DNA of 30,302 nucleotides from Glacieibacterium sp964246975 (GCA_964246975.1 CAXTSL010000029.1:1-30302), one strand, 5' to 3'; shown: positions 1 through 7,690, numbered from the stretch's first letter. A program made the numbers and translations. The notes: generated by a model from the letters alone, not told the origin.

Positions 1-1
1 G

Positions 2-1159
2 CTCGGCCTGCCGATCCCGCACACCGCGATCATTCCGTCGAACAAGGACCGCATCGGCGACAGCCTCGCGCAGTTCCTCAAAGACAATTTCCTGACCCCC
101 GCCGTCATGGCGCGGCGGCTCGAGGGCTTCGACCTCGCGGGCGCACTCGGGCGTTGGCTGGTCGCGCCGCCGACGCGTGCCGACGTCAAGGCGGGACGGC
201 TGCGGCGTGCGCTGTCGAAACTGCTGCTGCAGTTCGTCGATGCCCTCGATGACGAGGTGATTTCGAAACTCATCGGCGTCACCGTTACCGACCGCCTGCG
301 CGACCGCGCGCTCGCCCCCGTGCTCGGCCGCCTGCTGCGTCCGCTGATCGACAGCGGCCGCCACGAGCCGCTCGTCGAGGCGTTGCTGCGCGCCGCAATG
401 ACCGCCGTCGATGCGCGTCAGGCCGAAATCCACGCGGGCGTCGCGGCGCGCGCGCCGAAATACATGCCGGGCTTCGTCGACCGTGGGTACGCGCAGGCGT
501 TCATCGACGCCGTGCAGGACCATCTGTTCGCGATGACGCACGAGGCGGCCGAGCTGCAGCGCCGCGACGCCGCGCTGGTCGTGCAGGGCTTCCGCGAGCG
601 GCTCGCGGCGCACGAAGGCCACGGCGCGCCGCCCCCCGCGCCTGCCGCGCTGCTGCCGCTCGGCGAGGACCATCCCGACCGGCAGGCGGTGACCTTGTGG
701 CTGCGCGGCCTCGCCGACGATCTGCTCGATCCCGCCAGTCGCGCCGCGCAGGGGGTCGAGGAGATCAAGCGCGAGATCTTCGAATCGCCTGCGACGGCGG
801 CGCTGTTCGCGTCGCTGTGGGGGACGATCAAGGCGATGCTCGCCGACATGGCCAGCGCTCCGCCGGGCAGCGGTACCGGGCGCGTCGCGGTCGCGGCGGG
901 CGAGGTCATCCTCGGCAATGCCGCGCTGGCGGACGCGATCAATACGCTGGCGCGGCGCGCGGCGGTCAGCGTCGTCGGCAGCTACGGCGACGCCATCGTG
1001 CGGTTGGTCAGCGACACCATCCGAGGCTGGGACGCCGCGACGGTTACCGACAAGCTGGAAACCGCAGTTGGCCGCGACCTCCAGTATATCCGCATAAATG
1101 GCACGGTGATCGGCGGTCTGGTGGGCCTCGCGATCCACGCGGCGGGGGTCGCGGTTTGA
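2..1159 (+). CDS. DUF445 family membrane-associated protein (5' truncated by window edge)
   Basis: The reading frame is open from the first codon of the window (LGLPIPHTAIIP), so the true start lies upstream; the ATG at 107 is internal. The opening segment, with its 'IPSNKDRIGDSL' and 'FLKDNFLT' stretches, is what I recognise from the N-terminal part of DUF445 proteins, which are inner-membrane-associated proteins of unknown role (Pfam DUF445). The rest is rich in Ala, Leu and Arg with long amphipathic helices. A hydrophobic C-terminal segment (GGLVGLAIHAAGVAV) ends at TGA 1157-1159 and fits the C-terminal membrane anchor seen in this family. About 385 residues are visible, so probably only 30-60 residues are missing. 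The downstream toxin-antitoxin pair follows after 44 bp and has its own Shine-Dalgarno. Family assignment is from remembered sequence; function is unknown. Confidence 0.75.
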   Translation, partial: LGLPIPHTAIIPSNKDRIGDSLAQFLKDNFLTPAVMARRLEGFDLAGALGRWLVAPPTRADVKAGRLRRALSKLLLQFVDALDDEVISKLIGVTVTDRLRDRALAPVLGRLLRPLIDSGRHEPLVEALLRAAMTAVDARQAEIHAGVAARAPKYMPGFVDRGYAQAFIDAVQDHLFAMTHEAAELQRRDAALVVQGFRERLAAHEGHGAPPPAPAALLPLGEDHPDRQAVTLWLRGLADDLLDPASRAAQGVEEIKREIFESPATAALFASLWGTIKAMLADMASAPPGSGTGRVAVAAGEVILGNAALADAINTLARRAAVSVVGSYGDAIVRLVSDTIRGWDAATVTDKLETAVGRDLQYIRINGTVIGGLVGLAIHAAGVAV

Positions 1160-1190
1160 AGCCGTGTCGCTCGTCTGCTAGGATGAGCGG

Positions 1191-1197
1191 GAAGGAG
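1191..1197 (+). promoter_or_regulatory. Shine-Dalgarno of the antitoxin gene
   Basis: GAAGGAG lies six bases before the ATG at 1204. It is one of the clearest ribosome binding sites in the window and fixes that start against the longer open frame beginning at 697. Confidence 0.7.
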
Positions 1198-1203
1198 CGG
1201 ACC

Positions 1204-1404
1204 ATGCAAACCGGAATTCGGGATGGCGGTCGTGCAGCCGGCGCGTGGCTCGACAGTGCCGATGCGGTGGAGCCTGAGGCGTTGCTGCAAATCCTCGAAA
1301 CGCGTCTGGAGCACGCCGATCGTGGCGACTTCGTCGAGGTCGAATTCGACACTTTGATCGCAGAGGGGCGAGAACGGCGGGAGCGACAGCGCGCCGCAGC
1401 ATGA
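1204..1404 (+). CDS. Small ParD-like antitoxin of a type II toxin-antitoxin pair
   Basis: This encodes 66 residues starting at the ATG behind a strong Shine-Dalgarno. The protein is acidic in the middle (EALLQILETRLEHADRGDF) and ends in a basic, Arg-rich tail (ERRERQRAAA). That matches short antitoxins encoded immediately upstream of ParE/RelE toxins, with a helical N-terminal part and a toxin-wrapping C-terminus. Its TGA overlaps the toxin ATG (ATGA at 1401-1404), so the two are translationally coupled. By family knowledge the antitoxin neutralises the toxin and the complex usually represses its own promoter; I see no clear operator palindrome. The assignment rests mainly on position and size. 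The ParD label is tentative because no ribbon-helix-helix signature is evident. Confidence 0.7.
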   Translation: MQTGIRDGGRAAGAWLDSADAVEPEALLQILETRLEHADRGDFVEVEFDTLIAEGRERRERQRAAA

Positions 1405-1706
1405 CGATCTATCGGCTGCTGCGAGATGCCGAACGCGATCTGGTCGAGATTGGCAATTTCGCCGCAGAGCGCTGGGGCGAAACGCGGTCGCGAGACTATT
1501 TGCTCGAAATCCGCTCGGCGTTGGACCGGTTGTCTGCCAATCCGATGCTGGGTAGTCGCCGCGACCGCCTGCCGCCTACGATGCTCGCCTATCCAGCTGC
1601 CAGCCACCGCATTTACTATCGAATTGCTGCGGGCGGGCGCGTCGAGGTCATCGCCATTCTTCACCCTGCGATGGACACGGTACGGCGCATACGCGCCCGC
1701 CGCTAG
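1401..1706 (+). CDS. parE: ParE/RelE-superfamily toxin
   Basis: This 101-residue protein has the usual ParE layout. An N-terminal segment, YRLLRDAERDLVEI, matches the 'A..DL.eI..y' pattern of ParE/RelE. A helix of the type 'W...Ar.Yl.eI..al..L...P..G' follows (DYLLEIRSALDRLSANPMLG). A late segment, HRIYYRIAAGGRVEVIAILH, corresponds to the conserved 'yri.Yr...~v.v..IlH' strand pair. Length agrees with the family (about 95-105 residues). Family knowledge: ParE toxins inhibit DNA gyrase, while RelE relatives cut mRNA on the ribosome; sequence alone does not decide which applies here. The start codon overlaps the antitoxin stop. The gene ends 7 bp from the convergent aminotransferase gene, leaving no room for a long terminator. 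Codon bias is slightly less GC-extreme than that of the neighbours, which is common for mobile toxin-antitoxin pairs. Confidence 0.88.
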   Translation: MTIYRLLRDAERDLVEIGNFAAERWGETRSRDYLLEIRSALDRLSANPMLGSRRDRLPPTMLAYPAASHRIYYRIAAGGRVEVIAILHPAMDTVRRIRARR

Positions 1707-1713
1707 CCTGCCG

Positions 1714-2922
1714 CTACACCAACCGCCCCACCGCGCGCTGGATGCGTGTGCACGCCTCCTCGAGTGCGGCCTCGCTCGTCGCATAGCTGATGCGGAAGGC
1801 GGGCGAGCCGCCGAACGCCGCGCCGTGGACGACCGCGACGCCCTCGCTGTCGAGCAAATACGCCGCGACCGCCTCGTCGTCGGTCAGCACGCCGCCGCCC
1901 GGCGTCGCCTTGCCGATCAAACTCGAACAGTCGGGATAGACATAGAACGCGCCGTCGGGGCGGGGGCAGCGCAGCCCCGGCGTCTGGTTGAGCATCGACA
2001 CGACGAGGTCGCGCCGCGCCTTGAAGGCGGCGTTGCGCGGAATCAGGAACGACTGGTCGCCGTTCAGCGCCGCGACGACGGCGGCCTGCGCGATCGAACA
2101 CGGGTTGCTGGTCGATTGCGACTGGATCTTTGCCATCGCCTTGATCAGCCACGCCGGACCGCCCGCGAAGCCGATGCGCCAGCCGGTCATCGCATAGGCC
2201 TTCGACGCGCCGTTGACGGTTAGCGTGCGGTCGAACAGCGCGGGTTCGACCTGTGCCACGGTGGCGAACTCGAAATCGTCGTAGACGATATGCTCGTACA
2301 TATCGTCGGTCATCACGTGCACGTGCGGATGGCGGAGCAGCACGGCGGTCAGCGCCCGCAGGTCGGCGCGCGTATACGCCGCCCCCGTCGGGTTCGACGG
2401 CGAGTTGAGGAACAGCCACTTGGTGCGCGGGCTGATCGCCGCGTCGAGCGCCTCGGGAGTCAGCTTGAACCCTGCGTCGATACCGCAGGGTACGATCACC
2501 GGCGTCGCGCCCATGAACTGGACGATGTCGGGATAGCTGACCCAATAGGGTGCGGGGATGACGACCTCGTCGCCCGGATCGAGCGTCGCTGCCATGGCGT
2601 TGAAGATCGTCTGCTTGCCGCCGACGTTCACCGTGATCTGGTCGAGGCCGTAGTCCAGGCCATTGTCGCGGCTGAACTTGGCCTGGATCGCCGCTTTCAA
2701 CTCGGGGGTGCCGTCGACCTGGGTATATTTGGTCTGCCCGTCACGGATCGCCGCGATGGCGGCGTCCTTGACGAAATCAGGCGTATCGAAATCGGGCTCG
2801 CCCGCACCCAGCCCGATGATGTCGCGGCCCTCGCGCTTCAGCTGCGCCGCCTTGTTGGTGACGGCGATCGTCGGCGACGGCTGGATGCGCTGGATCGCGG
2901 CGGAGAGCATGGTCGTCGACAT
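1714..2922 (-). CDS. aspC: Pyridoxal-phosphate aspartate aminotransferase (class I)
   Basis: This is a 402-residue class I/II aminotransferase that transfers the amino group between aspartate and 2-oxoglutarate (cytosolic, PLP-dependent). Visible motifs include the N-terminal 'GLGAGEPDFDTPDF' of the alphaproteobacterial AAT subgroup and 'PAPYWVSYPD'. 'NSPSNPTG' provides the substrate-binding Asn region, and the PLP-binding lysine K241 sits in 'NGASKAYAMTGWRIG'. The start at 2922 (MSTTMLSAAI) is chosen because alignment with the family begins there; an upstream ATG at 2970 would add a 16-residue Pro/Arg-rich tail. The gene lies 31 bp downstream of the pabB-pabC fusion on the same strand and may be co-transcribed with it. 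The subgroup can also act as aspartate/prephenate aminotransferase, so specificity is less certain than family. Confidence 0.93.
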   Translation of the reverse strand: MSTTMLSAAIQRIQPSPTIAVTNKAAQLKREGRDIIGLGAGEPDFDTPDFVKDAAIAAIRDGQTKYTQVDGTPELKAAIQAKFSRDNGLDYGLDQITVNVGGKQTIFNAMAATLDPGDEVVIPAPYWVSYPDIVQFMGATPVIVPCGIDAGFKLTPEALDAAISPRTKWLFLNSPSNPTGAAYTRADLRALTAVLLRHPHVHVMTDDMYEHIVYDDFEFATVAQVEPALFDRTLTVNGASKAYAMTGWRIGFAGGPAWLIKAMAKIQSQSTSNPCSIAQAAVVAALNGDQSFLIPRNAAFKARRDLVVSMLNQTPGLRCPRPDGAFYVYPDCSSLIGKATPGGGVLTDDEAVAAYLLDSEGVAVVHGAAFGGSPAFRISYATSEAALEEACTRIQRAVGRLV

Positions 2923-2953
2923 GGGGGCAAGCCTTCGGCGGTACGGCGGCGTT

Positions 2954-5128
2954 CTAGGGGGTCGGGGCACCGTCTTGCAACCGGGCGCGCAACAATCCGC
3001 GCAGCGCGTTGCCGATCAGGAAGCCGTCGGCAAGGTCAGCGGGCGTCAGCGGGGCCTCGACCGCCGCGCCGGTGTCGATCAGGTGCGCGCGCAACACGCC
3101 AGGCAATAGGCCGTCGGCGAGCGGCGGGGTGAGCAATCTACCGTCGCGGCGCGCGACGAAGATGTTGGTGAAGCTGCCCTCGGTGAGCCGCCCGTCGGGG
3201 CGCACGAACACGACCTCGAAGGCTCCGGAAGCGCGGCGGTCATCGTCGTAGAAGGCGCGGTCGCTGGTCTTGTGACGTAGCCGCCAGTCTTCCGGGCTGA
3301 CCGGCAGCGGGGCAAGCGTGACCGTAACCGGCTCAACGGGTGTGACGGGGGAGAGGCTCGCCTGCACCGCGACCGCCCCGCCCGCCGCGACGAGCAGGCG
3401 CAGCCGGGCGTCTGTGCAGAGGTCGCGCGTCGCTTCATCAAGGGCTTCGCCAATCTTAGCGAGATCGACCTTGTGCCCGAGATACGCGCCGCTCGCCGCC
3501 AGTCGCGCGAGGTGGCGGTCGCGGTGGCCGATGCCCTTGCCGACGGAGAAGCGCAGCGTCTCGATCAGGTCGGCGGGACCCGCGCGGCGCGCGAGGAACG
3601 CCCCCTTGGCGAGCGCCTCGGCCCATTCGGCGTCCGCCGCGCTGTCGGCGACGATGCCGCCGCCCAGCGCCAATGTCGCGCCGGTCCCCTCGCGGCGCAT
3701 CGTCAGCGTCCGGATCGCGACATTGAAGCGCGCGTCGCCGCTCGCGTCGATCGCACCGATGCTGCCGGTGTAGGGCCCGCGTGGTCCCGCTTCGACCTCG
3801 GCGATGATCTGCATCGCGCGCAGTTTCGGTGCGCCGGTGATCGAGCCGCACGGGAACAGCGCCTCGAGCACGTCGATCGCATCGATGCCCTCACGCGCCG
3901 TCGCGGTGACTGTCGAGGTCATCTGCAGCACCGTCGGATAATGTTCCACGTGGAACAATTGTGGAACATCGACCGATCCTGGCACCGCGACGCGCGACAG
4001 GTCGTTGCGGAGCAGGTCGACGATCATGAGGTTCTCGGCGCGCGCCTTGGGGTCGGCGGCGAGTGCGGCGGCGGCGGCGGCGTCGCTGGCGGCGTCGGGG
4101 CCGCGCGGCGCGGTGCCCTTCATCGGGCGTGTCGTCAGGCGGCGTCCGTCGAGGTCGAAGAACAGCTCGGGCGACAGGCTGAGGATCCAGTCGTCGCCGG
4201 TGTGGATCAGTGCGGCATAGGGCGCGCGCTGCGCGGCGCGCAGGCGGCGGAACAGCGCCAGTGGATGGCCGCGCGTCGCGACCGCAGCGGCATAGGTCGC
4301 GTTGGCCTGGTAGATGTCGCCCGCCGCGATGTACGCCGCTATGCGCGCAAGCATCGCGTCATAGGCGGGGCGGGACACCTGCGGTTCGAGTGCGCCGATA
4401 TGCGCGGGGCCAGGATCGAGCAGCGCGTCGAGCGCGGCGGGGTCGAGTGTCGTCGTCCGGGAGAAGCGGGCGAACCAGAGGAGCGGCAGGGCCGAGCGGT
4501 TGTTGTCACGCGTGATATCGCTTATATTTGCTTTACGCCCTAGACTGGGGGAGTCGTCCCGGTCGCTAGCGTCGGCACGTCCGTCCTCCGCCGACGCGGG
4601 GCTATTCGTGGCAAAGGCAGTAAGCAGCCAACGTTTCGGACGCCTATCGAGGTCGAGCCTGACAACCGCTATATGTCCGCGCCCCCCAAGTCTGACGCGG
4701 TTAACAGTTCGTCCCAGTATGCGAAGCGCCGGAATTAATGTCGGCAGCGACGAAATCACGGACGGGTGCTTTGCAATGATGTGCGCCAGTCCGTGTTCGT
4801 GGTCGCCGTAAACGACATCGATGGGACCGAGTTCGGGATGGTAAAGCGCGCCGGACAATTCGCCTGTTCCGGTCGCGGCCAGCCGGGCAACTTGCCGTTC
4901 CCATGGCTCGGATTTTAAATCGCTCCCGGGCGTAACCAGCGCCCGCCCCGCCTCGTACCCGAGAAACCCCGCGCGCGCCCCGCCGAGCGCGCGGAGCGCC
5001 GCGAGCGCGGGGCGGACCTCGGCGAGCGTGTCGGCGCGCACCACCGCCTCGACACCGGTATACAGCCGTGCCCGCCCACTGACGGCGTCGTCGAGCAGGA
5101 CGAAGGGCTGGACGGGATCGAAGGCCAT
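2954..5128 (-). CDS. pabB: Fused aminodeoxychorismate synthase component I / aminodeoxychorismate lyase with an in-frame inserted domain
   Basis: The 724-residue protein joins PabB (chorismate + glutamine to 4-amino-4-deoxychorismate) to PabC (release of pyruvate to give 4-aminobenzoate), two consecutive steps toward folate. The PabB part shows 'AAGDIYQANAT', 'PMKGTAPRG' (the active-site Lys loop), 'IVDLLRNDLSR' and 'LFPCGSITGAPKLRAM'. From about residue 515 the class IV aminotransferase fold follows, with 'LRHKTSDR' (PLP lysine) and 'LTEGSFTNIFV'. The start at 5128 (MAFDPVQPFVLLDDA) is the expected PabB N-terminus. The fusion is common in sphingomonads at about 580-600 residues. The excess here comes from roughly 144 extra residues (68-211) between 'GYEAGRALVT' and 'ALPLLWFARF', listed separately. 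A parS site lies inside the coding sequence. Whether the enzyme stays active with the insert is not known; all catalytic motifs are intact. Confidence 0.93.
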   Translation of the reverse strand: MAFDPVQPFVLLDDAVSGRARLYTGVEAVVRADTLAEVRPALAALRALGGARAGFLGYEAGRALVTPGSDLKSEPWERQVARLAATGTGELSGALYHPELGPIDVVYGDHEHGLAHIIAKHPSVISSLPTLIPALRILGRTVNRVRLGGRGHIAVVRLDLDRRPKRWLLTAFATNSPASAEDGRADASDRDDSPSLGRKANISDITRDNNRSALPLLWFARFSRTTTLDPAALDALLDPGPAHIGALEPQVSRPAYDAMLARIAAYIAAGDIYQANATYAAAVATRGHPLALFRRLRAAQRAPYAALIHTGDDWILSLSPELFFDLDGRRLTTRPMKGTAPRGPDAASDAAAAAALAADPKARAENLMIVDLLRNDLSRVAVPGSVDVPQLFHVEHYPTVLQMTSTVTATAREGIDAIDVLEALFPCGSITGAPKLRAMQIIAEVEAGPRGPYTGSIGAIDASGDARFNVAIRTLTMRREGTGATLALGGGIVADSAADAEWAEALAKGAFLARRAGPADLIETLRFSVGKGIGHRDRHLARLAASGAYLGHKVDLAKIGEALDEATRDLCTDARLRLLVAAGGAVAVQASLSPVTPVEPVTVTLAPLPVSPEDWRLRHKTSDRAFYDDDRRASGAFEVVFVRPDGRLTEGSFTNIFVARRDGRLLTPPLADGLLPGVLRAHLIDTGAAVEAPLTPADLADGFLIGNALRGLLRARLQDGAPTP
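3942..3957. promoter_or_regulatory. parS: parS centromere site inside pabB
   Basis: TGTTCCACGTGGAACA is a perfect 16-bp palindrome that fits the bacterial chromosomal parS pattern TGTTnCACGTGnAACA, to which ParB binds and nucleates spreading. It sits within the pabB reading frame and there encodes the peptide LFHVEH. A second half-site, GTGGAACA, repeats directly at 3961-3968. Chromosomal parS sites usually lie near the replication origin, so this part of the genome is probably origin-proximal. It should be read by the host's own ParB, not by the unrelated parB at the end of the window. Confidence 0.85.
4496..4927 (-). other. In-frame insert in pabB resembling a phage BECR-type nuclease domain
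   Basis: Residues 68-211 of the PabB-PabC protein have no counterpart in ordinary PabB, where the 'GYEAG' segment is followed within a few residues by the 'LPLLWF' strand. The insert reads 'LSGALYHPELGPIDVVYGD', then 'GLAHIIAKHP', then 'HIAVVRLDLDRRPKRWLLTAF', followed by an acidic, Ser-rich linker. From memory, this order of motifs is that of the phage-type barnase/EndoU/ColicinE5/RelE-like (BECR) domains found at the C-termini of phage head or MuF-type proteins. The DNA is visibly less GC-rich than the flanks (TATC and ATATTTG runs near 4516-4532, TTTTAAAT near 4912-4919). The frame is preserved at both ends, and I found no clear target-site duplication. Domain identity is from recall only. 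Confidence 0.6.
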
Positions 5129-5189
5129 TGCGCGCGCGGCTTGGCATGGCTAGCCCGGAGCGGCGAGTGTTTTCATGGGGGTTGGGACG

Positions 5190-7151
5190 ATGCGGCGCAC
5201 GATATGGCTGGCGACAGCTGCAGTCACGGTTTCGGCGGTGGCGGCGCTCCTGACGAGCGCGGTGCACGCCCAGCCCGCGCCCGCGCCCGCGATCCCCAGG
5301 CCCGCCGCGATCACCGCCGACGGCATGCCGCCGCTGCCCGATTCGCTGCGCGTCGCGACGCAGCCCTATCTCGAATACCGCACCGCGAGCGTGCTCGGCT
5401 GGAACCCCGCGACGCGCGGCCTGCTGATCTCGACGCGCTTCGGCAATGCTGCGCAGCTGCACGAGGTCGCGCGCGCCGGGGCGGACCGCCGCCAGATCAG
5501 CTTCGAGGCCGAGCCGATCGTCGATGCGTCGTACGCGCCGGTCGCGGGCGCACCGCTGCTCGTCCGCAAGGACGTCGGCGGCGGCGAATTCTTCCAGCTC
5601 TATTCCTTGACGGCAGGGCAGTTGACCCTGCTGACCGACGGCAAGAGCCGCAACGAGGGCGGCACGTGGAGCCGCGACGGCAAGCTCGTCGGCTTTACCA
5701 GCACGCGCCGCGACGGGACGGCAGGCGACCTTTACGTCATCGACCCGCGCGCCCCCGGCACCGCGCGGATGGTGCACCAGGTCGCCGAGAATGGCTGGAA
5801 CTTCGACGACTTCGCCCCCGGCAACGCCAAGGCGCTGGTGACGCGCGGGATTTCGGCGGAGAAGTCGGAAGTTTTCGAACTCGATCTCGCCAGCGGCGCG
5901 CTGACGCGCCTGACGCCCGAGGGCGCGGCGACGGCGTGGAGCGAGCCGCGCTATGCCCCCGATGGCAGCATCTACGTGATTGCCGACGTGGGCAGCGACT
6001 TCGCCCGGCTCGGCACGCTGGCGCGCGGCGGCGGCTTCAAGCCTGTCAGCCCCGAGACGAAGTGGGATGTCGAAACCTACCGCATCGCCGACGATGGCAG
6101 TTTCATCGCCTATGTCGTCAACGAGGACGGCGCGTCGAAGCTGCGGCGGCTCGACCGCAAGACCGGGCAGGTACGGACGCTTGCGCTCCCCACCGGCGTC
6201 ATCGGCGGGCTCGAAATCGCGCCGTGGGGCGATATCGCGGTCAGCCTCGACGGCGCGCGCTCGCCCGCCGACGCGTGGGTGGTCGACGGCAAGACCGGCA
6301 AGGCGACGCGCTGGACGACGAGCGAAACCGGCGGCCTCGACCCCGCGCAGAACCGCGAACCCGAGCTGGTGCGCGTCGAGAGTTTCGACGGCCTCGAAGT
6401 CTCGGGCCTGCTCTACCGTCCCGACCCGGCCAGGTTTCCCGGCAAGCGCCCGCTGATTTTCTCGATCCATGGCGGGCCCGAGGGCCAGTCGCGGCCCGGC
6501 TTCCAGGGGCGCAACAACTACTACCTCAACGCGCTGGGCGTCGCGCTGTTCTACCCCAACGTCCGCGGCTCGACGGGGTATGGCAAGCGCTTCCTCGGCC
6601 TCGACAACGGCCCGTTCAAACGGGAGGACTCGGTCAAGGACATCGGCGCGTTCCTCGACGCACTCGCCGCCGACCCGCTCATCGACCCCGCGCGGATCGC
6701 CGAGGCCGGCGGGAGCTACGGCGGCTATATGTGCTACGCCAGCGCGATCCGCTATGCCGGGCGCTTCAAGGCAGCGCAGTGCACCGTCGCGATCTCGAAC
6801 TTCGTCACCTTCCTCGAAAACACCCAGAGCTATCGCCGCGACCTGCGCCGCGTCGAATACGGCGATGAGCGCGTGCCCGAACAGCGCGCCAAGCTGCTGG
6901 CGATCTCGCCGCTGACCGACATCGCGAAGATCAAGGTCCCGCTGATGGTCGTCACCGGCGGCAACGATCCGCGCGTGCCGCCGAGCGAGGCCGATCAGGT
7001 CGTCAAGGCAGTGCGCGGCAACGGCGGCACCGTCTGGCACATGCTCGCCGCCGATGAGGGCCATGGTTATCGCAAGAAGGCCAACACCGACTACAACTTC
7101 TGGGGCGTGCTGGCGTTCTGGCAGGCGTACCTGCTCGGTGACGGGAAATAG
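5190..7151 (+). CDS. Secreted S9-family prolyl oligopeptidase-like peptidase
   Basis: This is a 653-residue serine peptidase of family S9. An N-terminal signal peptide (MRRTIWLATAAVTVSAVAAL, ending near AVHAQ) sends it to the periplasm. A long beta-propeller region follows, with repeated 'WSRDGKLVGFTS' and 'APDGSIYVI'-like blades, and then a C-terminal alpha/beta-hydrolase domain. The catalytic triad is visible: Ser509 in GGSYGGY, Asp593 in GGNDPRVPP, and His625 in DEGHGY. 'SIHGGPEGQ' forms the oxyanion region. The start at 5190 is preferred over the ATG at 5175 because the signal peptide begins there and a G-rich stretch lies just upstream. It diverges from pabB with 61 bp between. The role is hydrolysis of short oligopeptides; the substrate is not predictable. 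It is followed by a REP-like hairpin that may end its transcript. Confidence 0.92.
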   Translation: MRRTIWLATAAVTVSAVAALLTSAVHAQPAPAPAIPRPAAITADGMPPLPDSLRVATQPYLEYRTASVLGWNPATRGLLISTRFGNAAQLHEVARAGADRRQISFEAEPIVDASYAPVAGAPLLVRKDVGGGEFFQLYSLTAGQLTLLTDGKSRNEGGTWSRDGKLVGFTSTRRDGTAGDLYVIDPRAPGTARMVHQVAENGWNFDDFAPGNAKALVTRGISAEKSEVFELDLASGALTRLTPEGAATAWSEPRYAPDGSIYVIADVGSDFARLGTLARGGGFKPVSPETKWDVETYRIADDGSFIAYVVNEDGASKLRRLDRKTGQVRTLALPTGVIGGLEIAPWGDIAVSLDGARSPADAWVVDGKTGKATRWTTSETGGLDPAQNREPELVRVESFDGLEVSGLLYRPDPARFPGKRPLIFSIHGGPEGQSRPGFQGRNNYYLNALGVALFYPNVRGSTGYGKRFLGLDNGPFKREDSVKDIGAFLDALAADPLIDPARIAEAGGSYGGYMCYASAIRYAGRFKAAQCTVAISNFVTFLENTQSYRRDLRRVEYGDERVPEQRAKLLAISPLTDIAKIKVPLMVVTGGNDPRVPPSEADQVVKAVRGNGGTVWHMLAADEGHGYRKKANTDYNFWGVLAFWQAYLLGDGK

Positions 7152-7180
7152 GCCGGATGGCACTCGACCGGACCAGACCC

Positions 7181-7250
7181 GTCATCCCGGCGAAAGCCGG
7201 GACCCATCTCCCGAGGTTTGGAGATGGGTCTCGGCTTTCGCCGGGATGAC
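7181..7250. repeat. REP-like palindrome, copy 1
   Basis: Arms 7181-7211 and 7220-7250 are 31-bp inverted repeats with a single mismatch and an 8-base loop. The outer core GTCATCCCGGCGAAAGCCGG is a sequence type scattered through many alphaproteobacterial genomes. A diverged second copy lies at 13252-13328. It is placed 29 bp after the S9 peptidase stop and could form a transcript-ending or mRNA-stabilising hairpin. Confidence 0.9.
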
Positions 7251-7276
7251 GGTCGAGAACGCGGCGTCTCGCTTAC

Positions 7277-7690
7277 ATGGACCCCGACGTTCTCACCGCG
7301 CTGCTCCAGGCGGCAGCGCGGGCGGGCGAGAGCGTCACCTATAGCGAGGCGCTGGCGGCGCTCGGCCACGGCTTCACCCGGCCGAAGATGCGCGCGCTGT
7401 GCAAGCTGCTCGACCACGTCGATGCGGGCGAGCGCGGGAGCGGGCGGCCCGAACTCGCGGTGCTGGTGGTGCGCCAGTCGGACCGCCTGCCGGGGCAGGG
7501 CTGGTGGGTCGCCGAGGCCGCGCGCGGGTCGGGCTATCGCGGCGCGTGGGAAGGGCCGGAGGCAGCGGCGTGGGTGCGAGTGCGGCAGGCGGCGGTGTTC
7601 AGTTTCCATTCTTCCCCCTCCCCTCCCCGCGAAGCGGAGAGAGGGGAGGGTCGGGGTGAGGAGTCTAACCCCGGGGGCCGCCGCTCGTAG
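7277..7690 (+). CDS. Small conserved-looking hypothetical protein with a repeat-derived C-terminus
   Basis: The frame gives 137 residues from MDPDVLTALLQAAAR. The first 112 residues look like a compact cytosolic domain, with 'SVTYSEALAALGHGFTRP', 'MRALCKLLDHVD' and 'LAVLVVRQSDRLPGQGWW'. I have a recollection of similar short sphingomonad proteins that are sometimes mislabelled ribose-phosphate pyrophosphokinase, but I see no PRPP-binding motif and assign no function. The last 25 or so residues (Ser/Pro/Glu/Gly/Arg-rich) are encoded by the palindromic repeat beginning near 7611, so the native stop may have been lost or replaced. No strong Shine-Dalgarno precedes the start. It is convergent with the SDR gene. 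Confidence 0.6.
   Translation: MDPDVLTALLQAAARAGESVTYSEALAALGHGFTRPKMRALCKLLDHVDAGERGSGRPELAVLVVRQSDRLPGQGWWVAEAARGSGYRGAWEGPEAAAWVRVRQAAVFSFHSSPSPPREAERGEGRGEESNPGGRRS

Noticed and set aside
2302..2336. CACGTG motifs inside the aminotransferase gene as further parS sites.
   Set aside because: The flanking TGTT/AACA arms are missing; only the core hexamer matches.
4500..4811. A plus-strand 103-residue frame inside the pabB insert, considered as an independent gene of a mobile element.
   Set aside because: The minus-strand reading is continuous with PabB and shows recognisable BECR-like motifs; the plus frame shows none and has no Shine-Dalgarno.
4496..4927. An intein or group I/II intron in pabB.
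   Set aside because: No intein splice-block residues (N-terminal Cys/Ser block, C-terminal HN) and no intron-like structure; the insert is in frame and read through.
4701..7163. An 820-codon minus-strand open frame across the S9 peptidase.
   Set aside because: It is antisense to a well-supported gene, its protein has no recognisable domain, and such frames are expected where third positions are almost all G/C. The same applies to 8470-10452 (+) and 10443-12908 (-).
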